Below, piece by piece: positions 1 to 6,019 of a stretch of 6,019 bases of DNA (within the stretch, counting starts at the first letter, position 1; the number at the start of each line of letters is the position of its first letter). The notes under the pieces are model-generated. The model had not been told where the DNA came from. It made no database searches and saw only the letters and a list, made by a program, of their open reading frames with translations. The stretch covers positions 1-6,019 of the forward strand of contig JAFWRV010000323.1 in assembly GCA_017519685.1 (NCBI GenBank), in the 5' to 3' direction. The DNA is from Clostridia bacterium (GTDB taxonomy: Bacteria > Bacillota > Clostridia > Oscillospirales > Acutalibacteraceae). A program made the translations under genes and the position numbers.

Positions 1-1
1 G

Positions 2-1105
2 CTCTATAAGGGCGGCCTGCCCGTACCCGACGGTGTCGCAATCGCGCTCCCGATGTCCGCCCAGCTTCTGATGATGGCTGTTTTCTCACTCTTCTCGGGC
101 CGTATGGCTGAAAAATACGGATCACGCAAGGCGCTTACGGCAGGTATGATAATCCAGCTTACCGGTTTCGTCTGCTGTCTCGGAGGAGGAGGCTACTGGA
201 GCATACTCGCAGGTAAGATGCTTATCGGCGCAGGTATGGGAACGGTATATGTCAGTTGCAATACGGTGGCTTCCGCAGGCGGTACAAGCAAAAAAATTGC
301 CGAAGCTTTCGCGGGCGTTTCAGCCGGAACAATATCGGGTCTCACCATAGGAGCCGGTCTTTCCGCAGTGCTGCTCTCAATGGGCGGCTGGCGTCTGATA
401 TATATTATCGGCGCCGTGATAGTCGGAGGCGGCGTGCTTCTGGCAATCAGATCAACCGATATCCGCCCGTCGGAAAAGAGCGGCGAAGAAGCGGAAGAAA
501 AGAGCATCAGTTTTACAAAGTTTTTGCTCAATCCGCGCGTGCTCGGATTTTTCCTGCTTATTCTGCTGCCGTTTATGATGTCGCTTTCATACCGTGAATA
601 TTTCTTCCCGCTCTTTGCCAAAGAAAACGGTATTGATGAGGTACGCATAGGACAGATTTACCTCCTTTGCGGAGTTATCGTTATTTATCTCGGGCCTTAT
701 CTCTCATTCCGTCTGCTCAAGACCTTCGGCACTCTGCGCAGCATCACAATCGCGAGCCTGCTTATGGGGCTTGATATGCTGATGTTTGTCGTCCATCCGT
801 CGCTTGTAAGCGTAATACTCGGAGTAATTATCCTCTCCGTTGTCATTTCATTCGCTTATACCTGTCAGTACGCGTATTTTGAAATGACACCCGAAAGCTC
901 GCAATTCGGTCAGGGACGGGCTATGGGTATATACTCGGTCGTTGAAAGCGTCGGTCAGACCATAGGGCCTGTTACCTACGGCGCCCTGCTCGCTTTCGGT
1001 TACAGAAGCGGAATCGGAGTATTCTGCGCGGCAATGCTTTCGCTGCTTGCTTTGTTTATTATTATTACGCGAAAGTCTGCTGAAATTTATAAAATCAAAA
1101 AATGA
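2..1105 (+). CDS. MFS transporter, 5'-truncated by window edge
   Basis: This is an integral membrane transporter of the major facilitator superfamily, probably an efflux or uptake permease; the substrate cannot be read from the sequence. The frame is open from base 2, so the first ATG at 53 is internal and the true start lies to the left. What is seen: a loop with LYKGGLPVPDG, then TM2 followed by GRMAEKYGSRK, which fits MFS motif A (G-x3-D/E-x2-G-x-R-K/R) between TM2 and TM3. Further hydrophobic helices follow, including a TM4 with GKMLIGAGMG and a glycine-rich TM5 (AGTISGLTIGAG) resembling motif C. An acidic, charged central loop (SEKSGEEAEEKS) is the usual TM6-TM7 cytoplasmic linker, and six more helices follow. 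About eleven of twelve helices are present, so only the N-terminus with TM1 is missing. It heads a tight + strand gene group: the acetyltransferase starts 11 nt after its TGA. Membership of MFS is secure; the subfamily is not. Confidence 0.88.
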   Translation, partial: LYKGGLPVPDGVAIALPMSAQLLMMAVFSLFSGRMAEKYGSRKALTAGMIIQLTGFVCCLGGGGYWSILAGKMLIGAGMGTVYVSCNTVASAGGTSKKIAEAFAGVSAGTISGLTIGAGLSAVLLSMGGWRLIYIIGAVIVGGGVLLAIRSTDIRPSEKSGEEAEEKSISFTKFLLNPRVLGFFLLILLPFMMSLSYREYFFPLFAKENGIDEVRIGQIYLLCGVIVIYLGPYLSFRLLKTFGTLRSITIASLLMGLDMLMFVVHPSLVSVILGVIILSVVISFAYTCQYAYFEMTPESSQFGQGRAMGIYSVVESVGQTIGPVTYGALLAFGYRSGIGVFCAAMLSLLALFIIITRKSAEIYKIKK

Positions 1106-1109
1106 GGAG
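1105..1109 (+). promoter_or_regulatory. Shine-Dalgarno (AGGAG) of the GNAT gene
   Basis: AGGAG overlaps the last base of the transporter stop codon and sits 7 nt before the ATG at 1117. This spacing favours 1117 as the start over the in-frame ATG at 1102, which lies upstream of this ribosome site and has no good one of its own. Its overlap with the transporter stop suggests translational coupling. Confidence 0.8.
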
Positions 1110-1116
1110 TCAATCC

Positions 1117-1701
1117 ATGATTGAATACCGCAAAATCCAAAAGCGCGATATCCCTTTGATAACAGAGCTCTACGCTCAGTATCTCAACAGCGGCGAATCA
1201 ATCTCGCAGTCTATCCGGGATGCCTGGGAAAAAGGTGATTACTCAGGATATATAGCCGTTTGCGGCGACAAGCCCGCCGGATTTTTTGCAATCAGAGAAG
1301 GCATAGCATTTACTTATCCTCACCCCGAATTGGAAGCGGAGCTGAGTGAATTCACCAAAGATAAAAAAACCGGGTATTGCGACGCTATACTCGTCACACC
1401 CGAATACCGCCTTGAAGGGGTGGCGGACCGCCTCAGAGAAAAAAGCACCCTGCTTCTGCTGAAAGAGGGTTATGAATACTTCCTTGCCGAAATATGGATT
1501 TACCCCGACGGCAACGCGCCCGCCAGAACCACTTTTGAGTCAATGGGCAAACCCGTTTGGAAAAAAAGAATTGACGGCTTTTACTCGGAACTTGAAAAAT
1601 ACGGTATGGGTTGCCCGATTTGCGGCTCGCACTGCGTCTGCGGCGCCTGGGTTGAAATAATAGATTTAAAGAGAGGCAAAGACGATGCAACAGAAGAGTA
1701 A
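1117..1701 (+). CDS. GNAT-family N-acetyltransferase with cysteine-rich tail
   Basis: Predicted cytoplasmic acetyl-CoA-dependent N-acyltransferase of 194 residues; the acceptor is unknown. The start MIEYRKIQKRDIPLI gives the usual GNAT beta1-alpha1 opening with an I-R/K-x2-D pattern. The acetyl-CoA pyrophosphate loop is seen as VTPEYRLEGVADRL (about 93-106), matching the Q/R-x2-G-x-G/A signature with R98, G101 and A103. A later NAPARTTFESMGK segment (133-145) matches the beta5-alpha4 region. The ATG at 1117 was chosen because AGGAG lies 7 nt upstream; starting at 1102 would add five residues. Oddly, the last 30 residues hold CPICGSHCVC, a CxxC-x3-CxC cluster (C166, C169, C173, C175) that could bind zinc or another metal and is not part of the core GNAT fold. 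The 3' end overlaps the next gene by 17 nt, so expression with the transporter and the phosphatase is likely. Family is fairly sure from motif and layout; similarity to known GNATs appears low. Confidence 0.8.
   Translation: MIEYRKIQKRDIPLITELYAQYLNSGESISQSIRDAWEKGDYSGYIAVCGDKPAGFFAIREGIAFTYPHPELEAELSEFTKDKKTGYCDAILVTPEYRLEGVADRLREKSTLLLLKEGYEYFLAEIWIYPDGNAPARTTFESMGKPVWKKRIDGFYSELEKYGMGCPICGSHCVCGAWVEIIDLKRGKDDATEE
1671..1676 (+). promoter_or_regulatory. Shine-Dalgarno (GAGAGG) of the SpoIIE-type phosphatase gene
   Basis: GAGAGG lies inside the end of the GNAT coding region, 8 nt before the ATG at 1685. It supports 1685 as the start of the downstream gene and implies translational coupling through the 17-nt overlap. 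Confidence 0.7.
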
Positions 1702-3706
1702 AACAAAAAGATCTCTGCGCCGGCGTGTCATTATGTGGCTTGCCGTTCTGATGTTAATCATGGCTCTCGCCGTTTCTGTCATAAGCTACCGCGCGCTTGA
1801 GTCAACCTATATGCGTCTTTATAATCAGAAAGCGCAGGAAATAGTGCGTACGCTTGCCGACGATATTGACGGTGACAGACTTAAAAAGTATGTCGATACC
1901 GGTGAGACCGATGAATATTATGAGACCTTAAAAACCGAACTCAATAAAGTCAAAGCGGATTTTTCCGGAATTCAGTATCTCTATCTGTTTTATCCGGAAT
2001 CGGACCACTTCATTTACATTATCGATTCAATCAAGCAGGGTGACGACCCCGATACAATCAGCAGTCTCGGAGACAGATTCGACTACGGTGAAACCGAGTA
2101 TAAATATCTTGTACCTGATATTAAAGCGGGGCGCGCATCGGAAAACCTCATAAAGGGTCAGGATGTCGGATTCGGCAAAACCATCAGCGCCTGGGCGCCT
2201 GTATTTGATTCCGACGGCAAAGTTGCCGGAATGGTGGAAGCCGACTGTATTCTCTCGGATCTCAACGAAGTAGTGCGCAGTTACGCTCTTCGCATCACCG
2301 AGGTCCTGGTTATCTGCATCCTCGGAGTGCTTCTGCTCGCCATATTCATACTCAGGAAAAATGTTACCAATCCGGTAGGCCGCCTTGCCGACCTCGTGGA
2401 TTCCTATTCTCATAAAGCTCTTGAAAAGCAGAAGTTTCCTTATGACGATGAGATGCAGTGGCTCGCCGATTCCTTTGTGGATATGACCGAAAGCATTGAT
2501 GAATATACCCAACAGGTCGAGCGTGTCACAGCCGAAAAAGAGCGTATAGGAGCGGAGCTCAGCATTGCCACTCAGATTCAGGCGGATATGCTGCCGAGAA
2601 TTTTCCCGCCCTTCCCCGACAGAAAAGATATCGACATTTATGCTCTGATGGATCCCGCCAAAGAGGTGGGCGGAGATTTCTATGACTTTTTCCTGATTGA
2701 CGACGACCATCTCTGTATGGTAATGGCGGATGTTTCGGGCAAAGGAGTGCCCGCGGCGCTGTTTATGGTCATTGCCAAGACACTTATCAAAAACCACGCA
2801 CAGCTCGGCGAAAGTCCCGCGGAAATTCTTTCAAATGTCAATACCCAGCTTTGCGAGGGTAATGAAGCTGAGCTTTTCGTGACCGTCTGGATTGCGATAG
2901 TCGAATTATCAACCGGCAAGGGTATGGCGGCGAATGCCGGCCACGAGCATCCCGTAATCTGTCATCCCGACGGCAAATTCGAGCTTGTTCAGTACCGCCA
3001 CTCTCCCGCGGTCGCTACTCTTGAAGGCATCATATTCCGCGAGCACGAATTTGAGCTCAAGCGCGGAGACCGCCTGTTTGTCTATACCGACGGCGTGCCA
3101 GAGGCAACGGATGCTGAAAGCACTCTTTTCGGAACGGACAGAATGCTTGACGCTCTTAACCGCGATACCTCGGCAACCACAAAGGAAATGATTCATAATG
3201 TCCGCCGTGAGATAGACGCTTTTGTCGGCGACGCGCCTCAGTTTGACGATATCACCATGCTTTCATTTATATATAACGGCTCGGAAACAGACGGCGAGGA
3301 GGAAATCACCGTTAAAGCGAATGTTGATAATCTGGATGAAGTTCTCGGCTTTATCGACGCCTTTCTTGAAAAGCAGGACTGCCCTGTAAAAACACAGACG
3401 CAGATTGATATAGCTGCGGAAGAAATATTTGTCAATATCGCTCACTACGCTTACGGCGAGGGAGAAGGAGACGCCACAATCCGCATAAGGAAAGAGGATA
3501 ATCCTCTGAGCGTTCGGATTTCGTTTATCGACAGCGGAATCCCGTTTAATCCTCTTGAAAGAGAGGACCCCGATGTCACTCTCTCCGCCGAGGAAAGGCA
3601 GATAGGCGGCCTCGGAATCTTCATGGTAAAGAAGAGTATGGATAATGTGGAATATGAAAATACCGACGGCAAAAATATTTTCAGAATAAAGAAGATTCTC
3701 AACTGA
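1685..3706 (+). CDS. Membrane receptor: Cache-like sensor, HAMP, PP2C/SpoIIE phosphatase, RsbW-like ATPase domain
   Basis: Signal-transducing serine phosphatase of 673 residues, likely dephosphorylating a STAS anti-sigma antagonist. Domains in order: basic N-terminus (KSKTKRSLRRR), TM1 about 15-35, extracellular sensor about 36-203, TM2 about 205-223, HAMP about 224-275 with the usual Pro (P230) and DEMQWLADSF, a helical linker with an RsbU-like TQIQADMLP, then PP2C about 301-530. PP2C metal-site motifs are intact: GGDFYD (D331, D334), ADVSGKGVPAAL (D349), NAGHEHP (417-423), VYTDGVPEATD (D469) and DDITML (D521, D522). The C-terminus (about 540-670) is a GHKL ATPase like RsbW/SpoIIAB: E580-IFV-N584 N-box, DSGIPFNP (616-623) G1 box, GGLGIFMVKK (641-650) G2 box. 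The sensor includes SAWAPVFDSDGKVAGMVEAD, typical of Cache/PAS-like ligand domains. The start at 1685 has GAGAGG 8 nt upstream and places the positive charges before TM1. It is the last gene of the + strand group. The partner protein is not in view. Confidence 0.94.
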   Translation: MQQKSKTKRSLRRRVIMWLAVLMLIMALAVSVISYRALESTYMRLYNQKAQEIVRTLADDIDGDRLKKYVDTGETDEYYETLKTELNKVKADFSGIQYLYLFYPESDHFIYIIDSIKQGDDPDTISSLGDRFDYGETEYKYLVPDIKAGRASENLIKGQDVGFGKTISAWAPVFDSDGKVAGMVEADCILSDLNEVVRSYALRITEVLVICILGVLLLAIFILRKNVTNPVGRLADLVDSYSHKALEKQKFPYDDEMQWLADSFVDMTESIDEYTQQVERVTAEKERIGAELSIATQIQADMLPRIFPPFPDRKDIDIYALMDPAKEVGGDFYDFFLIDDDHLCMVMADVSGKGVPAALFMVIAKTLIKNHAQLGESPAEILSNVNTQLCEGNEAELFVTVWIAIVELSTGKGMAANAGHEHPVICHPDGKFELVQYRHSPAVATLEGIIFREHEFELKRGDRLFVYTDGVPEATDAESTLFGTDRMLDALNRDTSATTKEMIHNVRREIDAFVGDAPQFDDITMLSFIYNGSETDGEEEITVKANVDNLDEVLGFIDAFLEKQDCPVKTQTQIDIAAEEIFVNIAHYAYGEGEGDATIRIRKEDNPLSVRISFIDSGIPFNPLEREDPDVTLSAEERQIGGLGIFMVKKSMDNVEYENTDGKNIFRIKKILN

Positions 3707-3729
3707 GGTAGGAATAACTCACCAAAAAT

Positions 3730-3762
3730 AACCGGGTGTCCGTAAAACACGGACACCCGGTT
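3730..3762. terminator. Bidirectional rho-independent terminator between convergent genes
   Basis: A perfect 14-bp inverted repeat, AACCGGGTGTCCGT (3730-3743) and ACGGACACCCGGTT (3749-3762), closes a 5-nt AAAAC loop. Read on the minus strand the stem runs into TTATTTTTGG, a good U-tract, about 16 nt past the glycosidase stop. On the plus strand it begins 24 nt after the phosphatase stop and is followed only by TTTCAG, a weak U-tract. It probably serves both converging transcripts, with a stronger claim for the minus strand. Confidence 0.87.
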
Positions 3763-3777
3763 TCAGTCTGTTATTGA

Positions 3778-5817
3778 TTAAACACAAAGACTCTTATTAT
3801 CGGTCATTTCGATTTCGAGCACTCCGCCGGCGGTCAGACTGTGAGCCGGGACAGAATACCCTTTAACGGTTTCGCCGTTGAATCTGACGCTTCTGACATA
3901 GATGTTATCCGGTGAGTTGTTAACGACGTTTATACTCAGGGTTTTACCGCAGGCAAGCGATATTTCCGCGCTGTCAACAAGAGGGGAGCCGATATAGAAT
4001 AAATCCTGCCCCGCGACGGGGAAAATACCGAGAGCGGAAAAAACATAATAAGACGAGAGCGCGCCGGAATCATTGTTTCCGGGAATACCGCCGCGTCCTT
4101 CGGTGAACATGTATTTCATACCGCTTCTGATTATTTCGCAGGTTCTGTTGTGCCTTCCTGCGGCAATGTAACTGAACGGCGCTTCGGTATCCGGTTCGTT
4201 ATTGAATCCCTCAAAGATTCCTTCTTCCATTGTCTTTTCGATATAGTCTGTGTCCGCAGGGTCATACGGCTGAATCCTGTCGGGTTGGGCGTAACCGAAG
4301 AATTTATCGAGCAGCGAAACGAATCTCTCTTTTCCGCCCGCGATTTCAATTCTTTTGTCCATGTTTTTCATCAGGCGGAAGGAATAATTATACAGCGTTC
4401 CCTCGTAATATTCGGAATCGGCGCTGAGCAATCCGGTTGATTTGTCATAACATTTCAGGCAGTTTTCGCCGAGGGGACGCAGACGGCAGGCGGTTTCTTT
4501 TTCACCGATTTCGTCAGCGATATCCGCGCAGAGCGCGCAGCATTCCGCCATATCCAGAGTCCAGGAATTCAGACGGCATCTTCCGCCGAGCGTGAAGTCG
4601 GTTTTATCCTTCGCAAATATGTCTTTTTCGATTGTTTTCACCAGTTTGCGGGCGTCTGTTTTGATGCCGTATCTGTAAGCGGTCATCAGAACAAAACAGC
4701 CGAGAGTTCTTGCCTGTGAAGCGGAGTTTTTATAGTCATCGGTGAGCCCGATTGTATTCGGAATGAATCCGAGCTTGTCACACAGCGATTCAAGAGTGTT
4801 GACCGTCTTTTCCGCGATATCATCAAACACCAGAAAAATAAGGGGAATCGCGGTTTTATACATATCCCAGAGCGTAGCGAAATCGGTCATGAAATCGTGA
4901 CCGTCATAAATGAAACCGTCGCCGCTTCTGTCAATCGGTTTGACAAGCGAGTGATAAAGATTCGAGTAAAAAATTCTCTTGATTTTTTCGTCTTTAACTT
5001 CAATTTTAAACCTGGAAAGCGCTTCGTTCCATTTGTTATATGCGTATTCCTCTGCCGTGTCAAAATTTTTGCCGTCATTCAGAAATTCCAACGCCCTCTC
5101 AACGCTTACGAGCGAGAGCGAAACGCGGAGCAGCGCCTGCTTTCCGAAACCGGTTACAGCGGCTTTGCTGCCGTTTATGCCGATTCTTCCGTTGCATTTA
5201 ACGGCAAAATAAAGATTGACTCCTTCAGCGGAAAATCCGGCGGTCACGGTATCACCTGAGACGGAACGGATAATCAGATTGCCGACCGTTCCTTTGAGTT
5301 CGCCGTCCATATCAAGACCGCAGGCGGAAAAATCAATGTTAATCTTTCCGTTTTCACTGCCGAATGTATAACGGTGAAATGAAGTTCTTTCATCGGAAGT
5401 CAGTTCACACAGAATGTCCCCGGTTTTACACGAATAATATCCGGGCTTCGCTTTTTCATCATAAAAGTCGCGGCGCCTTTCCTCTGAGCCGTATCCCGGA
5501 GTGACAAGGACATAATTATAGAAATATCCTATATATCCGGTTCCGCTTTGCTGAAGGTGAGTAAATCCGAGCAGTTTTTTTCCGTTTTCAAATCTTGCCG
5601 CTTTTGCGTGAGTGTTGACAAGATGGTCCGTATATCCGGTCGGATATCCTCCCGTAAACGGAGCGGCGCTCATTCCGCCGAAAGGCAGAGTCGCCGCCGG
5701 GCTTGTGTTTCCGCACTGCGCTTTGATGAAAAACCATTTTGCCGCAATTCCCTCCGGCTTTTCGGGGGTCATCTCTTCACAGCCGTGAAATACATTTACA
5801 TATCTGCATAAATCCAT
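3778..5817 (-). CDS. GH92-like glycosidase (alpha-mannosidase family), divergent, no signal peptide
   Basis: Predicted glycoside hydrolase family 92, whose known members are calcium-dependent exo-alpha-mannosidases. It has 679 residues, near the usual mature length, and appears intact. GH92 landmarks in order: YVNVFHG (6-12, for YVNPFIG), GNTSPAATLPFGG (36-48), GFTHLQQSGTG (84-94), EKAKPGYYS (121-129), FHRYTF (147-152), LWDMYKTAIPL (316-326), YYEGTLYNY (470-478; E472 aligns with the catalytic acid region), NNEPDTEAP (539-547), GIPGNNDSGALSSYYVFSALG (577-597, key residues N582, D583, G585) and FYIGSPL (607-613). Several positions differ from the common family pattern: GNND where GN(D/E)D is usual, NEPDTE without the following histidine, and YNY where WQY is usual. 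Substrate preference is therefore uncertain. No signal peptide or membrane helix is present, so it probably acts on oligosaccharides already imported. Start at 5817 was chosen because AAAAGGGG ends 8 nt upstream; the in-frame ATG at 5823 is too close and the GTG at 5826 overlaps that site. It is a single gene converging on the phosphatase operon. Confidence 0.85.
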   Translation of the reverse strand: MDLCRYVNVFHGCEEMTPEKPEGIAAKWFFIKAQCGNTSPAATLPFGGMSAAPFTGGYPTGYTDHLVNTHAKAARFENGKKLLGFTHLQQSGTGYIGYFYNYVLVTPGYGSEERRRDFYDEKAKPGYYSCKTGDILCELTSDERTSFHRYTFGSENGKINIDFSACGLDMDGELKGTVGNLIIRSVSGDTVTAGFSAEGVNLYFAVKCNGRIGINGSKAAVTGFGKQALLRVSLSLVSVERALEFLNDGKNFDTAEEYAYNKWNEALSRFKIEVKDEKIKRIFYSNLYHSLVKPIDRSGDGFIYDGHDFMTDFATLWDMYKTAIPLIFLVFDDIAEKTVNTLESLCDKLGFIPNTIGLTDDYKNSASQARTLGCFVLMTAYRYGIKTDARKLVKTIEKDIFAKDKTDFTLGGRCRLNSWTLDMAECCALCADIADEIGEKETACRLRPLGENCLKCYDKSTGLLSADSEYYEGTLYNYSFRLMKNMDKRIEIAGGKERFVSLLDKFFGYAQPDRIQPYDPADTDYIEKTMEEGIFEGFNNEPDTEAPFSYIAAGRHNRTCEIIRSGMKYMFTEGRGGIPGNNDSGALSSYYVFSALGIFPVAGQDLFYIGSPLVDSAEISLACGKTLSINVVNNSPDNIYVRSVRFNGETVKGYSVPAHSLTAGGVLEIEMTDNKSLCV

Positions 5818-5825
5818 ATTCATCA

Positions 5826-5833
5826 CCCCTTTT
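5826..5833 (-). promoter_or_regulatory. Shine-Dalgarno (AAAAGGGG) of the GH92-like gene
   Basis: On the minus strand AAAAGGGGTGAT resembles the full anti-16S complement AAGGAGGTGAT. Its G-run ends 8 nt before the ATG at 5817 but only 2 nt before the ATG at 5823 and overlaps the GTG at 5826. This decides the start at 5817. Confidence 0.75.
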
Positions 5834-5836
5834 ATT

Positions 5837-5852
5837 TTAAGCCGTCGCTTAA
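5837..5852. repeat. Palindrome TTAAGC-N4-GCTTAA upstream of the GH92-like gene
   Basis: A perfect 6-bp inverted repeat with a 4-nt centre (TTAAGC CGTC GCTTAA) lies just before the Shine-Dalgarno and within the candidate TTGACT/TAAAAT promoter. Its size and place would suit a repressor operator controlling a sugar-use gene, but no regulator gene is in the window and the motif matches no operator that I recognise. Confidence 0.4.
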
Positions 5853-5868
5853 GGTAAAGTCAATATAT

Positions 5869-5882
5869 AAATAAATTTATTT
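5869..5882. repeat. AT-only perfect palindrome AAATAAATTTATTT
   Basis: This 14-bp sequence equals its own reverse complement. In such AT-rich DNA it may be chance, but it lies between the mobile-element remnant and the glycosidase and overlaps the candidate -10 of the TTGACA promoter. Confidence 0.4.
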
Positions 5883-5913
5883 TTTGTAGGTTTGTCAATG
5901 ATGTGTTACAAAA
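5882..5913 (-). mobile_element. Possible terminal end of an insertion sequence
   Basis: Just after the stop of the transposase-like gene lies an inverted pair TTTTGTA (5882-5888) and TACAAAA (5907-5913), and on the minus strand the block TGTAACACATCATTGACA. An element end is expected within tens of bases downstream of a terminal transposase gene, and this is the only structured sequence there. The left end is outside the window, so neither the boundary nor a target duplication can be defined. Confidence 0.3.
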
Positions 5914-5919
5914 TTAGGA

Positions 5920-6019
5920 TTAAAAAACTTCACCGTTGTAAATAAAAGCATTAATGTATTCACGTGGTGAATGCCAGTTAAGAGGACGCATGGGAAAGTT
6001 GTTGTATTTTCTGCTGTGA
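5920..6019 (-). CDS. Transposase/integrase-like protein, C-terminal fragment cut by window edge
   Basis: On the minus strand an open frame enters from the right edge and ends at TAA (5922-5920), giving 32 visible residues that start HSRK and include YNNFPMRPLNWHSPREYI. A tyrosine-asparagine stretch followed by P-x-R-x-L-x-W-x-SP-x-EY is the typical C-terminal end of rve/DDE integrase-core transposases (IS3, IS481 and related families, where it reads like YN-x-RPH-x-L-x-x-x-TP-x-EY). The catalytic DDE residues would lie beyond the window, so family and integrity cannot be judged. It reads in the same direction as the GH92-like gene, its stop being about 100 nt upstream of that gene's start. 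Confidence 0.7.
   Translation of the reverse strand, partial: HSRKYNNFPMRPLNWHSPREYINAFIYNGEVF

Larger units (their letters stand above)
5834..5898 (-). promoter_or_regulatory. Probable promoter region of the GH92-like gene
   Basis: This AT-rich stretch is the only place for a promoter close to the glycosidase. Minus-strand candidates: TTGACA (5898-5893) with TTTATT (5875-5870) at 17-nt spacing; and TTGACT (5863-5858) with TAAAAT (5839-5834) at 18-nt spacing. The second pair has the better -10, but would start the transcript within the ribosome site. The first has a perfect -35 but a poor -10. A TATATT (5867-5862) also exists without a good -35. The exact promoter cannot be settled by eye. 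Confidence 0.4.

Noticed and set aside
193..648. Open frame of 151 codons on the minus strand inside the transporter gene
   Set aside because: It is antisense to clear MFS helices and shows no family resemblance.
1102..1116. ATG at 1102 as start of the acetyltransferase, giving an ATGA overlap with the transporter stop
   Set aside because: The AGGAG lies downstream of this ATG and is well spaced for the ATG at 1117, and the added residues MRSQS do not fit the GNAT opening.
2027..2797. Long open frame of 256 codons on the minus strand inside the phosphatase gene
   Set aside because: It lies fully antisense to well-conserved PP2C and sensor motifs, has no recognisable domain and is a product of codon bias on the real strand.
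4897..5259. Plus-strand open frame of 120 codons within the glycosidase gene
   Set aside because: It is antisense to the conserved GH92 reading frame and has no recognisable family motif.
5818..5826. GTG at 5826 or ATG at 5823 as start of the GH92-like gene
   Set aside because: GTG overlaps the Shine-Dalgarno and the ATG at 5823 is only 2 nt from it, while the ATG at 5817 has an 8-nt spacer.
5869..5882. AT-only palindrome as a replication origin or att site
   Set aside because: There are no DnaA-box repeats, no integrase gene with a matching core and no second copy in the window.

Overview
The window looks like chromosomal DNA from an anaerobic gut-type member of the Clostridia (Firmicutes), possibly of the Ruminococcaceae/Oscillospiraceae kind. 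This is an inference from three things: Gram-positive style Shine-Dalgarno sequences (AGGAG, GAGAGG, AAAAGGGG), a SpoIIE/RsbU-type membrane phosphatase, and a signal-less family 92 glycosidase. No taxonomic marker gene is present, so the placement is soft.

Left part (1-3706, + strand): three tightly packed genes read as one operon. The first is a major facilitator superfamily (MFS) transporter that enters from beyond the left edge. An 11-nt gap separates it from a GNAT-fold acetyltransferase with a cysteine-rich tail. The third gene overlaps the end of the GNAT gene by 17 nt. It encodes a 673-residue membrane receptor with an extracellular Cache-like sensor, a HAMP domain, a PP2C/SpoIIE serine phosphatase and an RsbW-like histidine-kinase-fold ATPase domain. 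The last two are the opposing phosphatase and kinase modules of partner-switching sigma control, here on one polypeptide. No STAS antagonist or sigma factor gene is visible, so its target is outside the window.

Middle (3707-3777): a short convergent intergenic gap with a perfect 14-bp stem hairpin. It most likely terminates transcription from both sides and is better formed for the minus strand.

Right part (3778-5817, - strand): one gene for a divergent GH92-like (alpha-mannosidase family) protein with no signal peptide, so probably cytoplasmic. Its upstream region (5818-5919) is AT-rich and has two palindromes and promoter-like hexamers. The window ends (5920-6019, - strand) in the last 32 codons of a transposase/integrase-like gene that runs off the right edge. 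Mobile DNA therefore lies directly upstream of the glycosidase, and its end may contribute a -35 element.

The most noteworthy points are the coupled transporter-acetyltransferase-receptor cassette, the phosphatase/kinase fusion, the atypical GH92 motifs and the mobile-element end beside the GH92 promoter.
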